This document shows positions 43,931 through 56,656 of a stretch of DNA of 64,000 nucleotides, one piece after another. This stretch comes from Iris pallida (lineage: Eukaryota > Streptophyta > Magnoliopsida > Asparagales > Iridaceae), in contig JANAVB010010791.1 in NCBI GenBank assembly GCA_029216955.1, forward strand, positions 2,940,799 to 3,004,798. Direction: 5' to 3'. The notes beneath the pieces were generated by a model. That model saw nothing but the letters and a program-made list of their open reading frames with translations. It had not been told where the DNA came from and searched no databases. Numbering within the stretch: position 1 is the stretch's first letter; each line of letters starts with the position of its first letter. The position numbers were made by a program, and so were the translations under genes.

Positions 43931-45806
43931 CTACAACATAAGTTGAAGATGAACATTTTGGTACCCATGATCTTATGGGTCCATGAGTGTTAGTCTTAGG
44001 AACCCACTTAAGAACTCTCATGTCAACTTGTTTTCTTGTATAACAAAAGTTAGAAGTGTGACCCACCAAACCACAATAATTGCACATCAAGGAAGATTTA
44101 GAAGAAGAAATGTGAGTGTTGTGCATATGTGAGTTTCTAGTATGAGAAGTTCTACCATGAGTGTTATGATGATAGTAAAAAGCATGATGAGAGGTGTTCT
44201 TCTTGACAAATGGTCCTTTTCTTGTGTTAGAAAAGGAGTTGTGTGTAGTGTTCATGTAATGATTATGCCTAGTATTGTGATGAGTGTGAGGGTGTCTTGG
44301 AGCATGCATGTGAGTGGTATTCTTATTACCTAAATTCTTACTTCGTGTAAGAAGATCATTATACTTAATAGAGGTGGAATATTCTCTTCTATTAGCATCT
44401 TGACATTTGCGCATGGCAAATTCATAAGAGCTTCTTATGGATTGAATCTCATCATCCTTTTTCTTGATGGTGTCAAGAGATTCTTGAAATTTGAGTCGCA
44501 AAGACTCTATTTCATCCGTGTCGGAAATAGGAGATTTTCCCTTCACATCAATGATGATGCTTGAGAGCCTCTCTACTTCAAGTTGAAGAGCCTCAACCTC
44601 CTTGAGAGATTTTTTGTATTTATTCCGAACACCTTTGTGTTCTTCATGTAACTCAAGAATGGCTTTCTCCAAATCATCATAGGTAAGAGTGTTTAAAGAA
44701 AAATCATCAAGTACCTCATCGGTTGCCATGAGACAGACGTTGGCATTGTGTTTGCACTCCTTGTCGTTGTCGGAGTCGCTCGCATCGCTTTCACACCAAA
44801 TGCTAGTGTTGGCGAACTTTCTGGAGGATGAGCTTCCCTTGCTAGATTTTTCGTACTTGCTTGAGTCTTTTCGTATCATCGGACAATCCCTCTTGATGTG
44901 TCCGGGTCTTCTGCATTGATAGCACGCCGGGTCTTCATCATTGTCCCGTCTAGAGCGGTTGGCCTTGTTGAACTTTAAGAACTTCCGGAAGTGCTTAGCT
45001 GTGAGAGCTATTTCTTCATCGTCATCCGACTCATTGTCGTCGGAGCTATCCTTGGAGTAGGACCTTAAAGCTTTGAGAGCGAGAGTCTTCTCTTTTTCTT
45101 TGGTCTTCTCCTTCTCCTTCTCTTGAATGGAGGATTCCTCTTGATCCTTCATGTCGAGCTCGTGAGTCATTAGCTTACCCATGAGGGTCTCTAGGTTCAT
45201 GACGGTTAGATCGTTCCCCTCAATGATTGCGGTAGCTTTAGGACTCCAAGCTTTCGTCAATCCTCTAAGAATTTTCCTTATCTTTTCATGAGCGGGATAT
45301 TCCTTTCCAAGAGAAGAGAGAGGGTTAATAATGTCACCAAAACGAGTAAACATGCTAGCAATAGATTCATCATGCTTCATTTTAAAAGACTCATATTCTT
45401 GCGTGAGTCTACTGATCTTGGATTCCTTCACTTGTGAAGTTCCCTCGTGTGTGACTTCAAGTAACTTCCAAATCTCATTGGAAGTCTTGCAAGTAGAGAT
45501 CCAGTTGAATTCACTACTATCGAGGGCACAGTAAAGAGCATTCATTGCCTTGGCATCTCGACAAGCAAGCTTCTTAATATTTTCGGCAAGTGTTTCCCGA
45601 AGGGTGTCAGAAGCAATATCCTCAATAACTCTGGAAGGAGTAGGAAGGCCATTTATCACGCAATCCCATAAATCGAAATCTATGGACTTGAGATAAATGC
45701 CCATCCTAATCTTCCAGTAGTTATAGTTGGTACCATCAAATAGGGGAGGCCTATTTGTGGAGTGTCCCTCATTGTGAAACGTGTTGATACTAGGGTTAGA
45801 GGCTAT
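43908..45806 (-). pseudogene. Sirevirus-like Gag, start codon apparently lost
   Basis: About 630 codons. The N-terminus has RPPLFDGTNYNYWKIRM and the Gag (UBN2-type) core (SRLTQEYESFKMKHDESI, ILRGLTKAW), then Lys/Glu-rich linkers, knuckle CYQCRRPGHIKRDC (about 44930-44890), a coiled-coil region and a second knuckle CNYCGLVGHTSNFC (about 44085-44045) after a His/Thr-rich stretch. The expected start lies at 45806-45804, where the codon is ATA in a context (TCC-ATA-GCC) that would suit ATG; upstream the frame runs open into the LTR. Two knuckles and great length are usual for Sireviruses. Confidence 0.88.
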
Positions 45807-45842
45807 GGATCGCTCAAGGGTGTAAATCCAAATCAAGAGAAC

Positions 45843-45859
45843 GAGGCTCTGATACCAAT
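45843..45859 (-). other. Primer-binding site of the Sirevirus-like element
   Basis: The - strand reads ATTGGTATCAGAGCCTC next to the LTR end, complementary to the 3' end of initiator Met-tRNA and typical of Sireviruses. Confidence 0.93.
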
Positions 45860-47122
45860 TGTAGAACCCTAGAGGGGGGGTGAATAGGGAAATAAAATAT
45901 AAACTACAACAATTGATGCAATAACGACAATTGAAAGTAAAGAGTAGAAAGATCAAACGCAAATGCAAGGATGTATCCTGGTATCCTCTTTTGAGGCAAT
46001 CCAGTCCCGGAACTCTCTCCGACTTTAATCCACTATTATCCAAATAGTACACACGAGTTTGGATCCGAAGAACTCGCCAACTTCAACACGAGTTTGGATC
46101 CGAAGACTCGCCAACTTCTACACACGAGTTTTCTTACGAAGGCTCGCCAACTTCAAACAAAAGAGAATGAGAACTTGTTGATCTTCTAACACGTGAAGAT
46201 CGAAATGTACAACTCTTTAATACTCTAGCACTTTGGGAGAGGATGACAATGAAAAGCTTTGAAGAGTATTAATGGTGGAGCTCTTGGTTGTTGGAAAATT
46301 TATGGAAGAGTTGGTGAGGAAGCTCAAGAGAGAGAGAGCTTCCTTTTATAAGAAAACCAAGAGTAGGTGGCATTTAATGCTCTGAAATGCAGGCAGACCG
46401 GCATGCCGTCGGTATGCCACGGCATACCGCCGGTATGCCGGCCAAATAGTAACGGTCATAATTATGACCGTTCAAGAGCATTAAATACGGCCATTAATGC
46501 GTGTCAGACCAAATCGAAAACTAAGTATTCGAAATTCGGTATACCGCCGGTATGCCGGAGCATACCGTCGGTATGTCGATAGAATGTCACAGAAAGTTTA
46601 GAGCTGCTAGAAACGGCATGCCGCCGGTATGCCGCAGCATACCGTCGGTATGTCGACAGTTGATCACAGCAACTTTTGTGTTGCTAAAAACGGCATGCCG
46701 TCGGTATGCCGACATTTCGAGACAACAACTTTCTAGAGTCCAAAAACGGTATACCGCCGGTATACCGAAGCATACCGTCGGTATGCCGCTTTTTGTCACA
46801 GAACCTTTTCTGGACACGAAAACGGTATACTGCCGGTATGCAGAAGCATACCGCCGGTATGCCGCTCTGAATGACATATTTTTCGATTTGTGCTTTTAGT
46901 TATCATCCATCCTTTAGTGTTTACAGATATACCTAGACCAGTACAGACATGAAGACTCTAAGCAGGGAACGCCGGTAACTGCTACAGTCTTCAAGGAAGA
47001 AGGAGGAAGCTCTTGAAGTGAAGAACTCCATGTAGTACATCTTCTGAGAATATTTGAATCTGAAGAACAGAAGACTAAACTACGAAGATGCTGTTAATTA
47101 CTCAAAATAAAATGTGCCAACA
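45860..47122 (-). repeat. 5' LTR of the Sirevirus-like element
   Basis: 1263 bases with the same ends as the 3' LTR. Near-identity implies a fairly recent insertion. The motif array is at 46396-46867. Confidence 0.95.
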
Positions 47123-47127
47123 CAAGT

Positions 47128-48156
47128 GAATTTGGCTTAGGACAATGAATAAACAATGAATAAGTTGGGTATGAACTATGACCACTGACAGATACATAGA
47201 TCTTTGCTTCTTTGTCGGCTAAGGAAACTTATTTCTGATTTGCTAAGTTAGAGACGGACGAGCATTTAAAAGCAAGGTCTCTTTCGAGCTTGTTCACTGA
47301 ATACACATATATGCAGTTTCCAGAGGCAAAAGCAACTTCCAAAGGGATGTTTCATCAGCCATCAGTAGCTCGATTATGAAGTAGCATCAACACAAATTCT
47401 TGTAGCTATAAATATGTAAAGAGCTTCCTTCTTTTGGGAACATAGTATTCTAGCTTTATTGATCACCCACTAATGAAACAAGATGGAAGCTTAAACCAGC
47501 TGGTATGTATTAAATGAAACATAACCATTACACCATTACACCATTTTATAAAGATAAAAAGGTAAATTACAGATACATTTTGTGATATAATCCTGATCAC
47601 TAAAATGGCAAGAACAAAGACGGGGCAGACTTTACTGAAAGGATTAAATGGTAGGTGCCAGCATGTGGAAGTTCAATTTTTTTGCAAACAATAAATATGC
47701 AATGCATGAGAGCTTTCATGTTGTTTCAGAGACACATGAACTAAAACCAACAATAAATCTGCCTCTTCCTGGTTTGCTCCTCCTATAATACATACAAGGC
47801 AATCAGATCCAAAGACAGCAACATTTACATTATAAAGTAATTTACTTAGCAAAAAAGATCAAAATTTTGGCTACTAACACAAAAAATATTCAATTTGCAA
47901 AACAAGTAATCTTGTAGATTTCATGTCAAGGTTAGTTCTAGATCCCCCCCCCAAAAAAAAAACGTGCTAGAATTTGTTCTTGTTCATTTTACACAAATAA
48001 ACTCAAGAACAAAGCTACATGACATGCTAGGCAATATTAATCAGAATCTAAGAAGTACACACCTGAAATGAATACACAGCTAGTGTCCAAACAACATCTT
48101 AATCCAAATCCGTAACTTCATCACATAGGTCTACAAATGAAAAAAAAAAATTTAAT
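47128..48156. other. MULE interior right of the copia insertion, noncoding
   Basis: It begins with the resumed target sequence (GAATTTGGCTTAGGACAATG). The rest is AT-rich, without a gene that I recognise. Confidence 0.6.
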
Positions 48157-48851
48157 TTAGAAATATTCAGAAAAAAAATAATAGGAAGACATTGGTAAGG
48201 AAAGTATACCTGTTTCATTTCGGTTAGCCATCTTCTCAATTTTTTTAGGATTATTAGGATAGTTACGACTATCATGACCAGTGTTGACACCTTTGCACAT
48301 CCTACAAACTCTTGCTTTGTTCTTTTGGGTTGCTTTCTCTAACCCACTCTTTATTCTTTTGTTACCGGTCACCAACTCATTCTCAAGTACATTGGGGTAA
48401 CTAACGCATGACTGTGATCATAAAAAAAAAACTGATACCTTCCATAAATTTGTACTTTTAATATTAATGATACGCATTCGAGCCTTGCAACCTTCTCTCA
48501 TTGTTGAAGTTTTTTTTATTACACCTTCATCAGTATTTTTTTTATTACACCTTCATCTTCCTTGGCCTTTTGCTTCTTGTAAGTTCCTTCACAGCTACAT
48601 GAAAATTTTATGCCAGTGGGGTCTGAGCTACCGCGTTTCCCTCTAAATGTTTTTTGTCTTCGGATGCTAAACCCATGCTTTGCTCCATAAGCTTGATAAC
48701 AATCTTCTGCCTCTTCTATGGAGTTAAAAAACTTTCCCACAAATATTTCTTTCTCATCTTCAATATTGTTAGGTGGTGCAAACAATACCTCTTGGTGTAG
48801 ATTTTCAGCAGTTGTAGTAGTCATGTTTTCAACAGTGCCCACACTTGTCAT
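48157..48851 (-). pseudogene. FAR1/FHY3-like protein remnant, N- and C-terminal parts only
   Basis: 48851-48519 encodes an acidic N-terminus and a FAR1 DNA-binding domain (VGKFFNSIEEAEDCYQAYGA, KHGFSIRRQ, FSCSCEGTYKKQK). 48375-48157 encodes a basic segment ending in a knuckle-like CRMCKGVNTGHDSRNYP, in which the last zinc ligand is Tyr, as at the C-terminus of FAR1-related proteins. The MULE transposase core that should lie between them is absent, so this is an internal deletion. FAR1 and FHY3 are host transcription factors derived from MULE transposases; the TIR context here points to an element-borne copy. Confidence 0.8.
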
Positions 48852-50286
48852 TTAACTATGTAATCTGTGGAACAAATTATGAACAAATAAAAATGACGAC
48901 AAAAAAAATTTAAATCTATTAAAAAAATTTGAAGCCTAATTTAGATATTTTAAAAAAAATTTCATTTAAAATTTAAATTTTTTCAGTCATTTAAAATTTG
49001 AAGCTTAATTTAGTTTATTTTAAAAAATTGTTCATTTAAATTTTTGACCTTCTCTAAAATAAATTTCAAGCCTAATTTAAATATTTTAAGATTCGAACAC
49101 GCAACAACCTAATTTAAATCTTCTAAATTTTTGGCCATTTAAATTTTCGGTCATATAGATATATTATGTTTTTATGAAGATTCCAATAGTGTAAGTACCC
49201 ATTCAAATACCTCTGACTAATACCCATCCATATATTTAAATATTTTAAATTTGTTAAATATTCGGTCATTTAAATCTTTTATATTTTTGGCCATTTGAAT
49301 CTTTTAAATTTATTTCTACTGGAAAATGTGATAAAATCTAATTTAACTTTTTAGGTCATTCGAGGAGGTCTAAGTCTAAGGATTATGTACTAGAAGATCT
49401 GTTGAAAATGTGGGAAGAAAGTTATCGTTATTAATAAATTTATTTATCGCAAAAATTGGACATATATGAAAAAGAAGGGCACATTTTATTTTTATGTAAA
49501 CAAAGAAACCCTCCGCTCGCCGCTCCGATCTGCTCTGCACTCCATCTCTCTGCCTCGGCTCCGGAGTGAATTATATATTATATATACATAGAGAGGTTGG
49601 ATCGGATTCATATTTTACTCGATTAGCTCCTTTCGCACAATTTATTGCATAGATGTAATGCCAATTTTACTACGCATGACTCCAAGCCCACGTCTTCCAT
49701 GCATCCACTACAATCTCTACAAATCCGGCGAAGTTTAAATATATGAAGTAATATAAACATATGAAGTAATATATGAAAGTATTTGTTAACAACCATCCAA
49801 ACATGCATATCATCTATCTCATACGCAATTTCTCAAACATATTGCAGTCGACAAATCACCAATATTTGTAAATAATAAAGAGCCAGATAAATACCCTTAA
49901 TTTTTACCAACCGAGTGAATGTTCCGCAAAGGGGAATGAAGAGGAGGAGGTGCTGAATTGAAGGAGGTGCTGAATCGAAGGCGGGCTGTGAAGCGACGGT
50001 CGCTGGAGAAGCGATCAGGCGGTGGCGAGTGTAGAGGCGGGCTAGAAGGTGAGGAATTTTCTTCCTTCCATTCTCTGTTCTCTGATTTTTTTTCCTTCGT
50101 TCGAAAGCTGAAAATAAGAATTAATAATAATTATACACTACTATTAATGGTCAGAAGAAGGGGGTCATCCTGGCTGCTGCCATTCACAATATTTCGAAAT
50201 CCCTAATATTAATCATTCTCACAACAATCCCCTGTTGTTCACATTCTCTCCCCAATATTAATCACTGGAGAGAGAGAGAGAGAGAG
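48852..50286. other. AT-rich MULE interior with a partial extra TIR copy
   Basis: 48900-49450 is AT-rich with recurring TTTAAAT/GGTCATTTAAAT words. 49976-50033 (CGAAGGCGGGCTGTGAAGCG and on) repeats directly part of the right TIR at 50382-50438. Short Gly/Arg-rich frames here are not convincing genes. Confidence 0.6.
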
Positions 50287-50647
50287 AAGAAATGTGAGGA
50301 GGAGAAGAAGAAGAGTGGGATCTAGAGAGGGGAGAGTGGGAGTCGGGAGGCTTCTCACCTAGGCGTCTCGTCGGCGGAAGTCGAAGGCGGGCTGTGAAGC
50401 GACGGTCGCTGGAGAAGCGATCAGGCGGCAGAGTTTTTTTTTCCTTCGTTTCTCTGTTCTCTCTCTCTCTCTTATGTTTGTACGATGGGGTTTTTTTTTT
50501 GGGAGAGAGAGTTATTTATGGTTAGTCCATTATTATAATTTTTGGAGAGAGATTTAATTTAATCTTAGCCATTTATTAAATCTAATCTAACGGCTAAGAT
50601 GTGGATGATAAGGGGGTGAACAAAATAGGGGGTGAAGCCGATCCCAC

Positions 50648-50648
<1 letters not shown>
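50287..50648 (-). repeat. Right terminal inverted repeat of the FAR1-type MULE
   Basis: Inverted match to 35088-35450. On the - strand it presents the same leader and donor-like CCTAGGTGAGAAG, pointing toward the FAR1-like remnant. Confidence 0.85.
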
Positions 50649-50696
<48 letters not shown>

Positions 50697-50697
50697 T

Positions 50698-50741
<44 letters not shown>

Positions 50742-50811
50742 GTATTAATAAATAAAAATATATATATATTTTTCTAATAAATATATATTTTTTTTTCTAA
50801 TAAATATATAT

Positions 50812-50887
<76 letters not shown>

Positions 50888-51303
50888 GTATTAATAAATA
50901 ATATTAAGAGAATTTTTTTGAATAAATTAGGAGTGAAGAACAAATATACACTTGTTAAGTGCATTTTGTTTCTCGCGTATTTGAATATTAAAAAAAACAA
51001 AAACACGCTTGTCATGTAATTTTTTTTTTTTCTAAAACACACATATTACGTGCGTTTTGAATTTTTCCACTTTTGAGACGAAAAAAATTTAAAATACAAA
51101 TAAAAAGCTATACCAATAAAAAAATTAATATACATGCTTTTTTTTCACTTCTGAAAACACACTTGTTATATGGATAAATAAATTTATACTAATAAAAAGT
51201 AGTATAGATAATAAAAAAATTATTGTAGATAAATAAATATATTATCAATATTAAATTGTTATTATTTTTATTAATTTATTATTAGTATATATTTATTTGA
51301 ATA
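50649..51303. repeat. TA microsatellites and AT-rich spacer
   Basis: Several (TA)n blocks between 50650 and 50882 with an ATTAAAGTATTAATAAATAA unit repeated at about 50738 and 50881. The remainder is AT-rich noncoding DNA up to the gypsy LTR. Confidence 0.9.
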
Positions 51304-53284
51304 TGTGAGCACCCTGAATTTCGGGTTGATTTTTAAAATTTTCTGATTTAATTATTTTCAATATATATTACTATTTGATTTAATGTACTTTTCTGTGCCT
51401 TTGATATTTGGAGTATCAGGGATGTTCATATCTGGAAACCTTCTTCCCGAGTTTTGTAGTGGACAGGATTACCTTCATGATGGTATATAATGTCCCATCC
51501 AAACTTATTCTCTTGTACTCTTTTTGCTTCGCACAACTTCGGGTCGATTTAGACCATTTGATCATTAATTAATTTTCCCACTCTTTTCCTTGATCATTAT
51601 TAGCACGTTGCCGTGACTTTTAATTTAGGAGAACAAGACTAGTCATTTTTTTGAAACCAACTTCTCATGCATGATCTACTCGAGACGCTCTTCACTCATG
51701 ACCTTCGTGTCCCACTCAGACACACCATCTTGTGCTCCATTTGCTTCACATAACTTTTTTGACACGTGACCCGATTTTATTTTATCCCACGGTGTCACAT
51801 GCATTTTCCGACTTGAATTGTGGATACCCTGTCGACCCAAACCTGACAACCCCAAATATGGACATGGCCCACATTGAGCCTACTACCCGCATGACACTTG
51901 TGTCCTATTTATTTGAGCCCCCACATGCTACTTATTTATCCATGATCATAAACACCTAAAAATAATTTATTTATTGCACCTAGTCCATTTTGGCCCAACC
52001 CGGCTCCACTGAACCCAACCCCAGCTCCATGTTACCCTCCATCATGACACTCTCACCCTCATTGCCCTTAAAAAATATTAATACATAGTATATCCATTCA
52101 AATAATTTAATGTACACTCAAATGATTAATTCCATAAAGGGATAACCTATTTTTTCCCGATATTAAATCCTAGCCATTGAATTCTCTCTATCAATCCCAA
52201 CCCCTCTATTCCTACATGGCAAAACACTCACTCCCATAAACCCTTTGGCCGGCCCTAGCTTTTAGAAATTTTCTTTTCTCTCTCTACTTTATCTCTCACA
52301 TCAATTACCACTTTTTCTCTCTCTTCCTTCTCGCTTCACTCAATTAATTTCAGCACCTCATCTCTCTCTCTCCCTTTTTTCTTCACGAGCAGCCCCCATG
52401 CCGAGCTCCTTCAAGAGCAGCCATCCCCCATGGCCGGCGGTGCCTCAGCCTTTCTCCTCCTCCCGAACCACCTCATTCCAGCCCCTCCTAGCCGGCCTCC
52501 TCCATCACCCCACCGCACTCTCCACCACCATCATCATTCCTCCACCACCACCTTCAACCACCGAACCACCATTACCAACACCACCGTGACCACCACCCTC
52601 GACCCGCCACCGAGCACCGTACCGCCGCGCGCCTAGCTTGTCGGCAACCGCGGCCAGCAGCAGCAGCTGCAACTGCAGCTTAAACAGCCGTACGCCCCTG
52701 GCCGGCAGTGCAGCATCGCCGTCGTCGGCGTGGCAGCCGTGGCCGACCCCCCTTGGCCGGGCGCACACCCCCAGGCAGGTCCCGCGGCCTTCGCTCCTCT
52801 CTCTGACATGTATCGGAGGCGATCCGTGCGTTTGGCACGGGTTTCCGTCGTGACGAGCCCGGAAACGAAGTTGAAATGGTATTTTGTTGCAGCAACTTCG
52901 CACACGATTTTCGAAAAATCCGACCGTTGGATCGGCAATTTCTTCACTCCGTCACAATCTCAGTATATCCATCTTCACTCCCCTCAATTTTCGTCCGTTA
53001 ATTTTATCGTTTGATACATCAAAACTGGCCACCAAGTTGACCGTTTAAATTGTATAATTTTTGGACAGTTTTGTGGAGCCAACTTCGTCGGCTCGTACCT
53101 CCTCCACTGCAGCTCCATTTGGCGTGCTACCAGTTCCTGTGCATAGCTGGTATAACCCTCTTTCTACCCCTCCAGTTTCGTTTCATTGTGAGCTTGTTTG
53201 ATTGGTCGAATTCGACGCCAAAGTTGGTCGTCCGAATTCGTAATTTCCAACTTGTAAAATTCCATTTTTGAACACGGGACTCCA

Positions 53285-53905
53285 AATTTCATTTCTGACA
53301 CCACCAGTAGACTCGTGGCGTCGTTCTGACACATTTTCATATATAATTTGTTTGATTTGGAGGACGTGGGCCCTGACGCGTATTTCGGTACAAAACGAGC
53401 CCCACAGTCCGGGTCAACGGGACTTTTTGACACCGGCTCATCGAAATCCAATTTCGGATATATCGTTGAGTTTGTATCGTCATTCTGGACTCGTTGACAT
53501 ATAATTTGCTAGATTTTAGTGGACAATGGTTCCGGCACGTATTTTCGTACAAATCGGATACCAATATCCGGGTCAACGGGTCATTTTGAGTTCGGCTCAT
53601 CAGAATCCAATTTCGGATATACCGTTGAGTTCGTATCATCATTCTGGACTCGTTGACATATAATTTGCTGAGTTTTGAGAACATTGGCTCCGACACGCAT
53701 TTTCCTGCAAAGCGGAATTCCAATGTTCTAGTCAACGGACCAAATTGAGATCGGGTTAACGGAATCCAATTCTGGATATACCGTTGGGTTCGTATCGTCA
53801 TTCTAGTTTCGTGGACATATATTTTGTTATATTTTGTAGACTTATTTTCTTGCACATTTATCGGTGTAAAACGGCTCCGACACGGATACCGTTTTTGACC
53901 CAAAA
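53285..53905. repeat. 159-bp tandem repeats in the gypsy LTR
   Basis: Units sharing GAATCCAATTTCGGATATAC, CATTCTGGACTCGTTGACAT and a 'gggtcaacgg' block start at 53444, 53603 and 53762, with a more diverged unit before them. They keep the - strand open for 223 codons of repeated peptide, which I treat as an artefact. Confidence 0.88.
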
Positions 53906-54267
53906 TTACCTTTTTGCCCTTGTGTCCAAACTGGGCCGATGGGTAGGCTATCCTAGCTAATTTGACAATTCTGGACACGTTGGCGATGTTTATTTCATCG
54001 TCCGACAATATTTGTTGATATTTTCTCTATGTATCACCAATTATTATAATTAATTCTATAATATTTGTATTTCGGGATTAGTACAACGAAACTGAGATCG
54101 GTCGATTCCAGTAATCTCACATCGCTGAAATTGACAAGATAAACACGTGGATCACTACAATAAGATTATTAACCTTACCGTTGATAATCTTATCTCGATT
54201 TGCGTATCGTAAGTTCGATGTACGAATAACGAAGTACAACTTTATATCTTTAATAATTAGACTAAAA

Positions 54268-54447
54268 TTGACCCTGTTTAACCAGAGTTGACCAGTTGAT
54301 CAAAAATTAACTGTAAGTCAACACTTGACCTAGTTTGACTAGATTGTTGACTAGAGTTGACCAGTTGACCAAAAGTCAAGTGTAAGTCAACACTTGACCT
54401 AGTTTGACTAGATTGTTGACCAGAGTTGACCTAGAGTTGAGTTGACT
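54268..54447 (+). promoter_or_regulatory. Cluster of TTGAC (W-box core) motifs in the gypsy LTR
   Basis: Twelve TTGAC words on the + strand and three GTCAA on the other occur in 180 bases, partly through a roughly 80-base duplication. TTGAC(C/T) is the binding core of WRKY transcription factors. Regulatory function is inference. Confidence 0.6.
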
Positions 54448-55669
54448 TAGAGAGCCTAGAATAATGTAGATTGCTTGTAGAGATTCAATTATTACAACTT
54501 GAACACCTTGTAACCTATGTTGCTCTAAATATGACTCTGTGGCTTCAGTTTGGACCTCTATGACTATCAGCTGTTCAGGTTATCAGACGAGTACATTCTC
54601 TGACCGTTTCATACTTGATAGGATTTACATTTATGCTCTAGATTACTTTACTTGATGCTGTCACGATGTTAACACGGATTGGTACTATATGGATCCTTTC
54701 ATAGATGTTATCCCCCTCGGGAGCATCGGGTTACAGTATGTCATGTGCGTTTCACTTTTATCATGTACTCCGGTGCTTTCACTATTCATGTGCACTCTCG
54801 TGATTCATGTACTCTCATGTTCACGGAGCCCCCATGTTTACATTCATGTGCACCCATTTATGGGCCCCCATGAGATATCATGTGCAATAACATAACCTGT
54901 CTGGATCCTTGTGTATTGATTGGGGTATGGGGGAGTATAAATAGTCATGTGGACAATTTCCAAAGTAGTGTAGCCATGTACAACCTCTCATATTTATTAT
55001 CAAGCTGTTCACATGTCTAGCTTGTACTCTAAATCACTAGTTTACTATAGCTCTTTACTTATAGTAGATATTTTCTTACAGTCTCCTCTTTTACTCATGT
55101 ATATTCTCAATATTTTATGTATCTTACTCTATTGCATATTTATATATCCTGTCATATTATGAACTGCGTGAGATGTATTGTGCTCGCTCTCGTCCTGACT
55201 GGACCTGTTGAAAATTTTACAGAGGATGATGAGAAACCCAGTACCACTTACCATGGGACTTCCTTAGAGGATTTTTGTGACCTGGATCTCCAGTAGGATC
55301 CCTTAGCAGTGGATGTCACACCATTAGTTTAGATTAGTGATTTTCAGTTGTATTTATTCTCTATGGATTACTGTATTTGAGTTTTGAGATATTTTCTGGA
55401 TTGTGTTATCTTAGACACTTAGACTTCTCTGGTTGTATCTCTGCGGATCTTATTTCATTTTTATATCTGTCTGTCTATCTTATCATCCTGCCTTAAATAT
55501 GATTGAGACTGTATTCTGCTATGTCACCTCCATTCAGAGTGTATATAATGTACAGGTACCTTTATATTGTTAGATGATTGACCTAGGACAGCGTTCTACC
55601 GCCGACACTGCGGCGTAGGCTGGACGTACCCACTTCTTGTGCCCTTACTCTAGGGTGCGGGTCGTGACA

Positions 55670-56579
55670 TGTTTTTAGTGGTGGCCCATACAGGTCGAGT
55701 TTATGTAGTGGTATTCGAACTAGAGTATCACTACAGCCTGCAGTAGGATTAGGATATTTTTGAAGGTACTCAATCACAGTTAGGATTCCTTGAGAGATTC
55801 ATGGGACGACCCTTGAGAATCTTATTTAAACTTCAATTTGAAATCATTTCCCTTGTTTGTTGCTCTTACTCCTTGATTATTGAATTTGATTTTGTTGGAT
55901 CGTTGTTGATTTTGATTTTTCTATCGAGATAAATTTTATGGCTTGAGTTACGATATTTTCTGATAACATATGTTGACGGGAATACAGGGATGGTAAAACG
56001 TCTACTTGATTATGGAACCTGTAGTTTATCGCAACCATATTAGCTGGCGTGGCAGAAACATAGGGACCTGACTTCGGATGTACGTATCTTGGTTATGAGA
56101 TTTGAAATTTCTTGCAGCTATACTAGTCGACATAGCGAGATTTCCAGATGACATGATTGTAGAGGTGCATAACCCAGTTATGGAATCTATCGTTTATCGC
56201 AGCCTTGCTTATTGGCATGGCGAGGACTCTAAGTAACATGATTTTGGACAGACGCGTATGATTATCAGATTGTATCTTGAGAAGGGTTTTAAACATATCA
56301 TCTCTATCGTACCATTCTGTTGTTATAAATTGTATTCCATCATCAAATAACTTAGGAGTAGGAGTATGAGTAGGAGTAGCTTTAGTTGTTATTATAAATC
56401 TAGTGTAACTTCTTGCTGTGATTTTTTTCCTAATACAATGAATCGATGATTTTTGCTAGACCTTAACTTGGATTTGATATTATAGCTCTGGTTTCAAAAT
56501 GGTTTCTTTTTTTTTAAACAGATAAGCAGAACAGATTTTATCATTATTTCCTTCTTGCCATTATTTCTTGTATTACCTT

Positions 56580-56656
<77 letters not shown>

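Larger units (their letters stand above)
37403..47122 (-). mobile_element. Sirevirus-like Ty1/copia retrotransposon, full length
   Basis: A 9720-base element with two LTRs, flanked by the 5-base TSD CAAGT (37398-37402 and 47123-47127). On the - strand: 5' LTR (47122-45860), Met-tRNA primer-binding site (TGGTATCAGAGCCTC, 45843-45857), gag, pol, an extra ORF, several polypurine tracts and 3' LTR (38692-37403). Repeated GGGGGA tracts before the 3' LTR, a long gag with two knuckles, palindromic motif arrays in the LTR and an ORF after pol are all described features of Sireviruses. Confidence 0.93.
35088..50648. mobile_element. FAR1-type MULE with about 360-bp TIRs, carrying captured host gene pieces and a nested Sirevirus-like element
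   Basis: 35088-about 35450 and about 50287-50648 are inverted copies beginning GGTGGGATCG, with only a few mismatches. They share CTTCACCCCCTATTTTGTTC, CTTAGCCGTTAGATTAGATT and a GC-rich block with CGCCTAG then GTGAGAAG. Both outer edges abut TA microsatellites, so the TSD cannot be read. The interior contains aldehyde dehydrogenase and CPSF73 pieces (+ strand), a 9.7-kb copia insertion, and FAR1-like sequence (- strand). Without the copia element it would be about 5.8 kb. The high TIR identity suggests fairly recent activity; that is inference. Confidence 0.8.
51304..55669 (+). repeat. 5' LTR of the non-autonomous gypsy element (right end tentative)
   Basis: Starts TGTGAGCACC; the end is set at GGGTCGTGACA (55669), the usual chromovirus LTR terminus. 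The 3' copy cannot confirm it, because it is interrupted after 710 bases. It contains a CT-rich and GC-rich leader (52260-52900), 159-bp tandem repeats and a TTGAC cluster. Several open frames in 52400-52900 are low-complexity His/Thr/Pro readings and not genes. Confidence 0.7.

Noticed and set aside
52398..53014. Overlapping Pro/Thr/His- or Ala/Arg-rich frames on both strands
   Set aside because: GC-rich LTR leader; low complexity in all frames and no conserved domain.
53337..54008. 223-codon - strand frame with repeated Tyr/Arg/Asn-rich peptide
   Set aside because: It follows the 159-bp tandem repeat inside an LTR; no domain and no start context.
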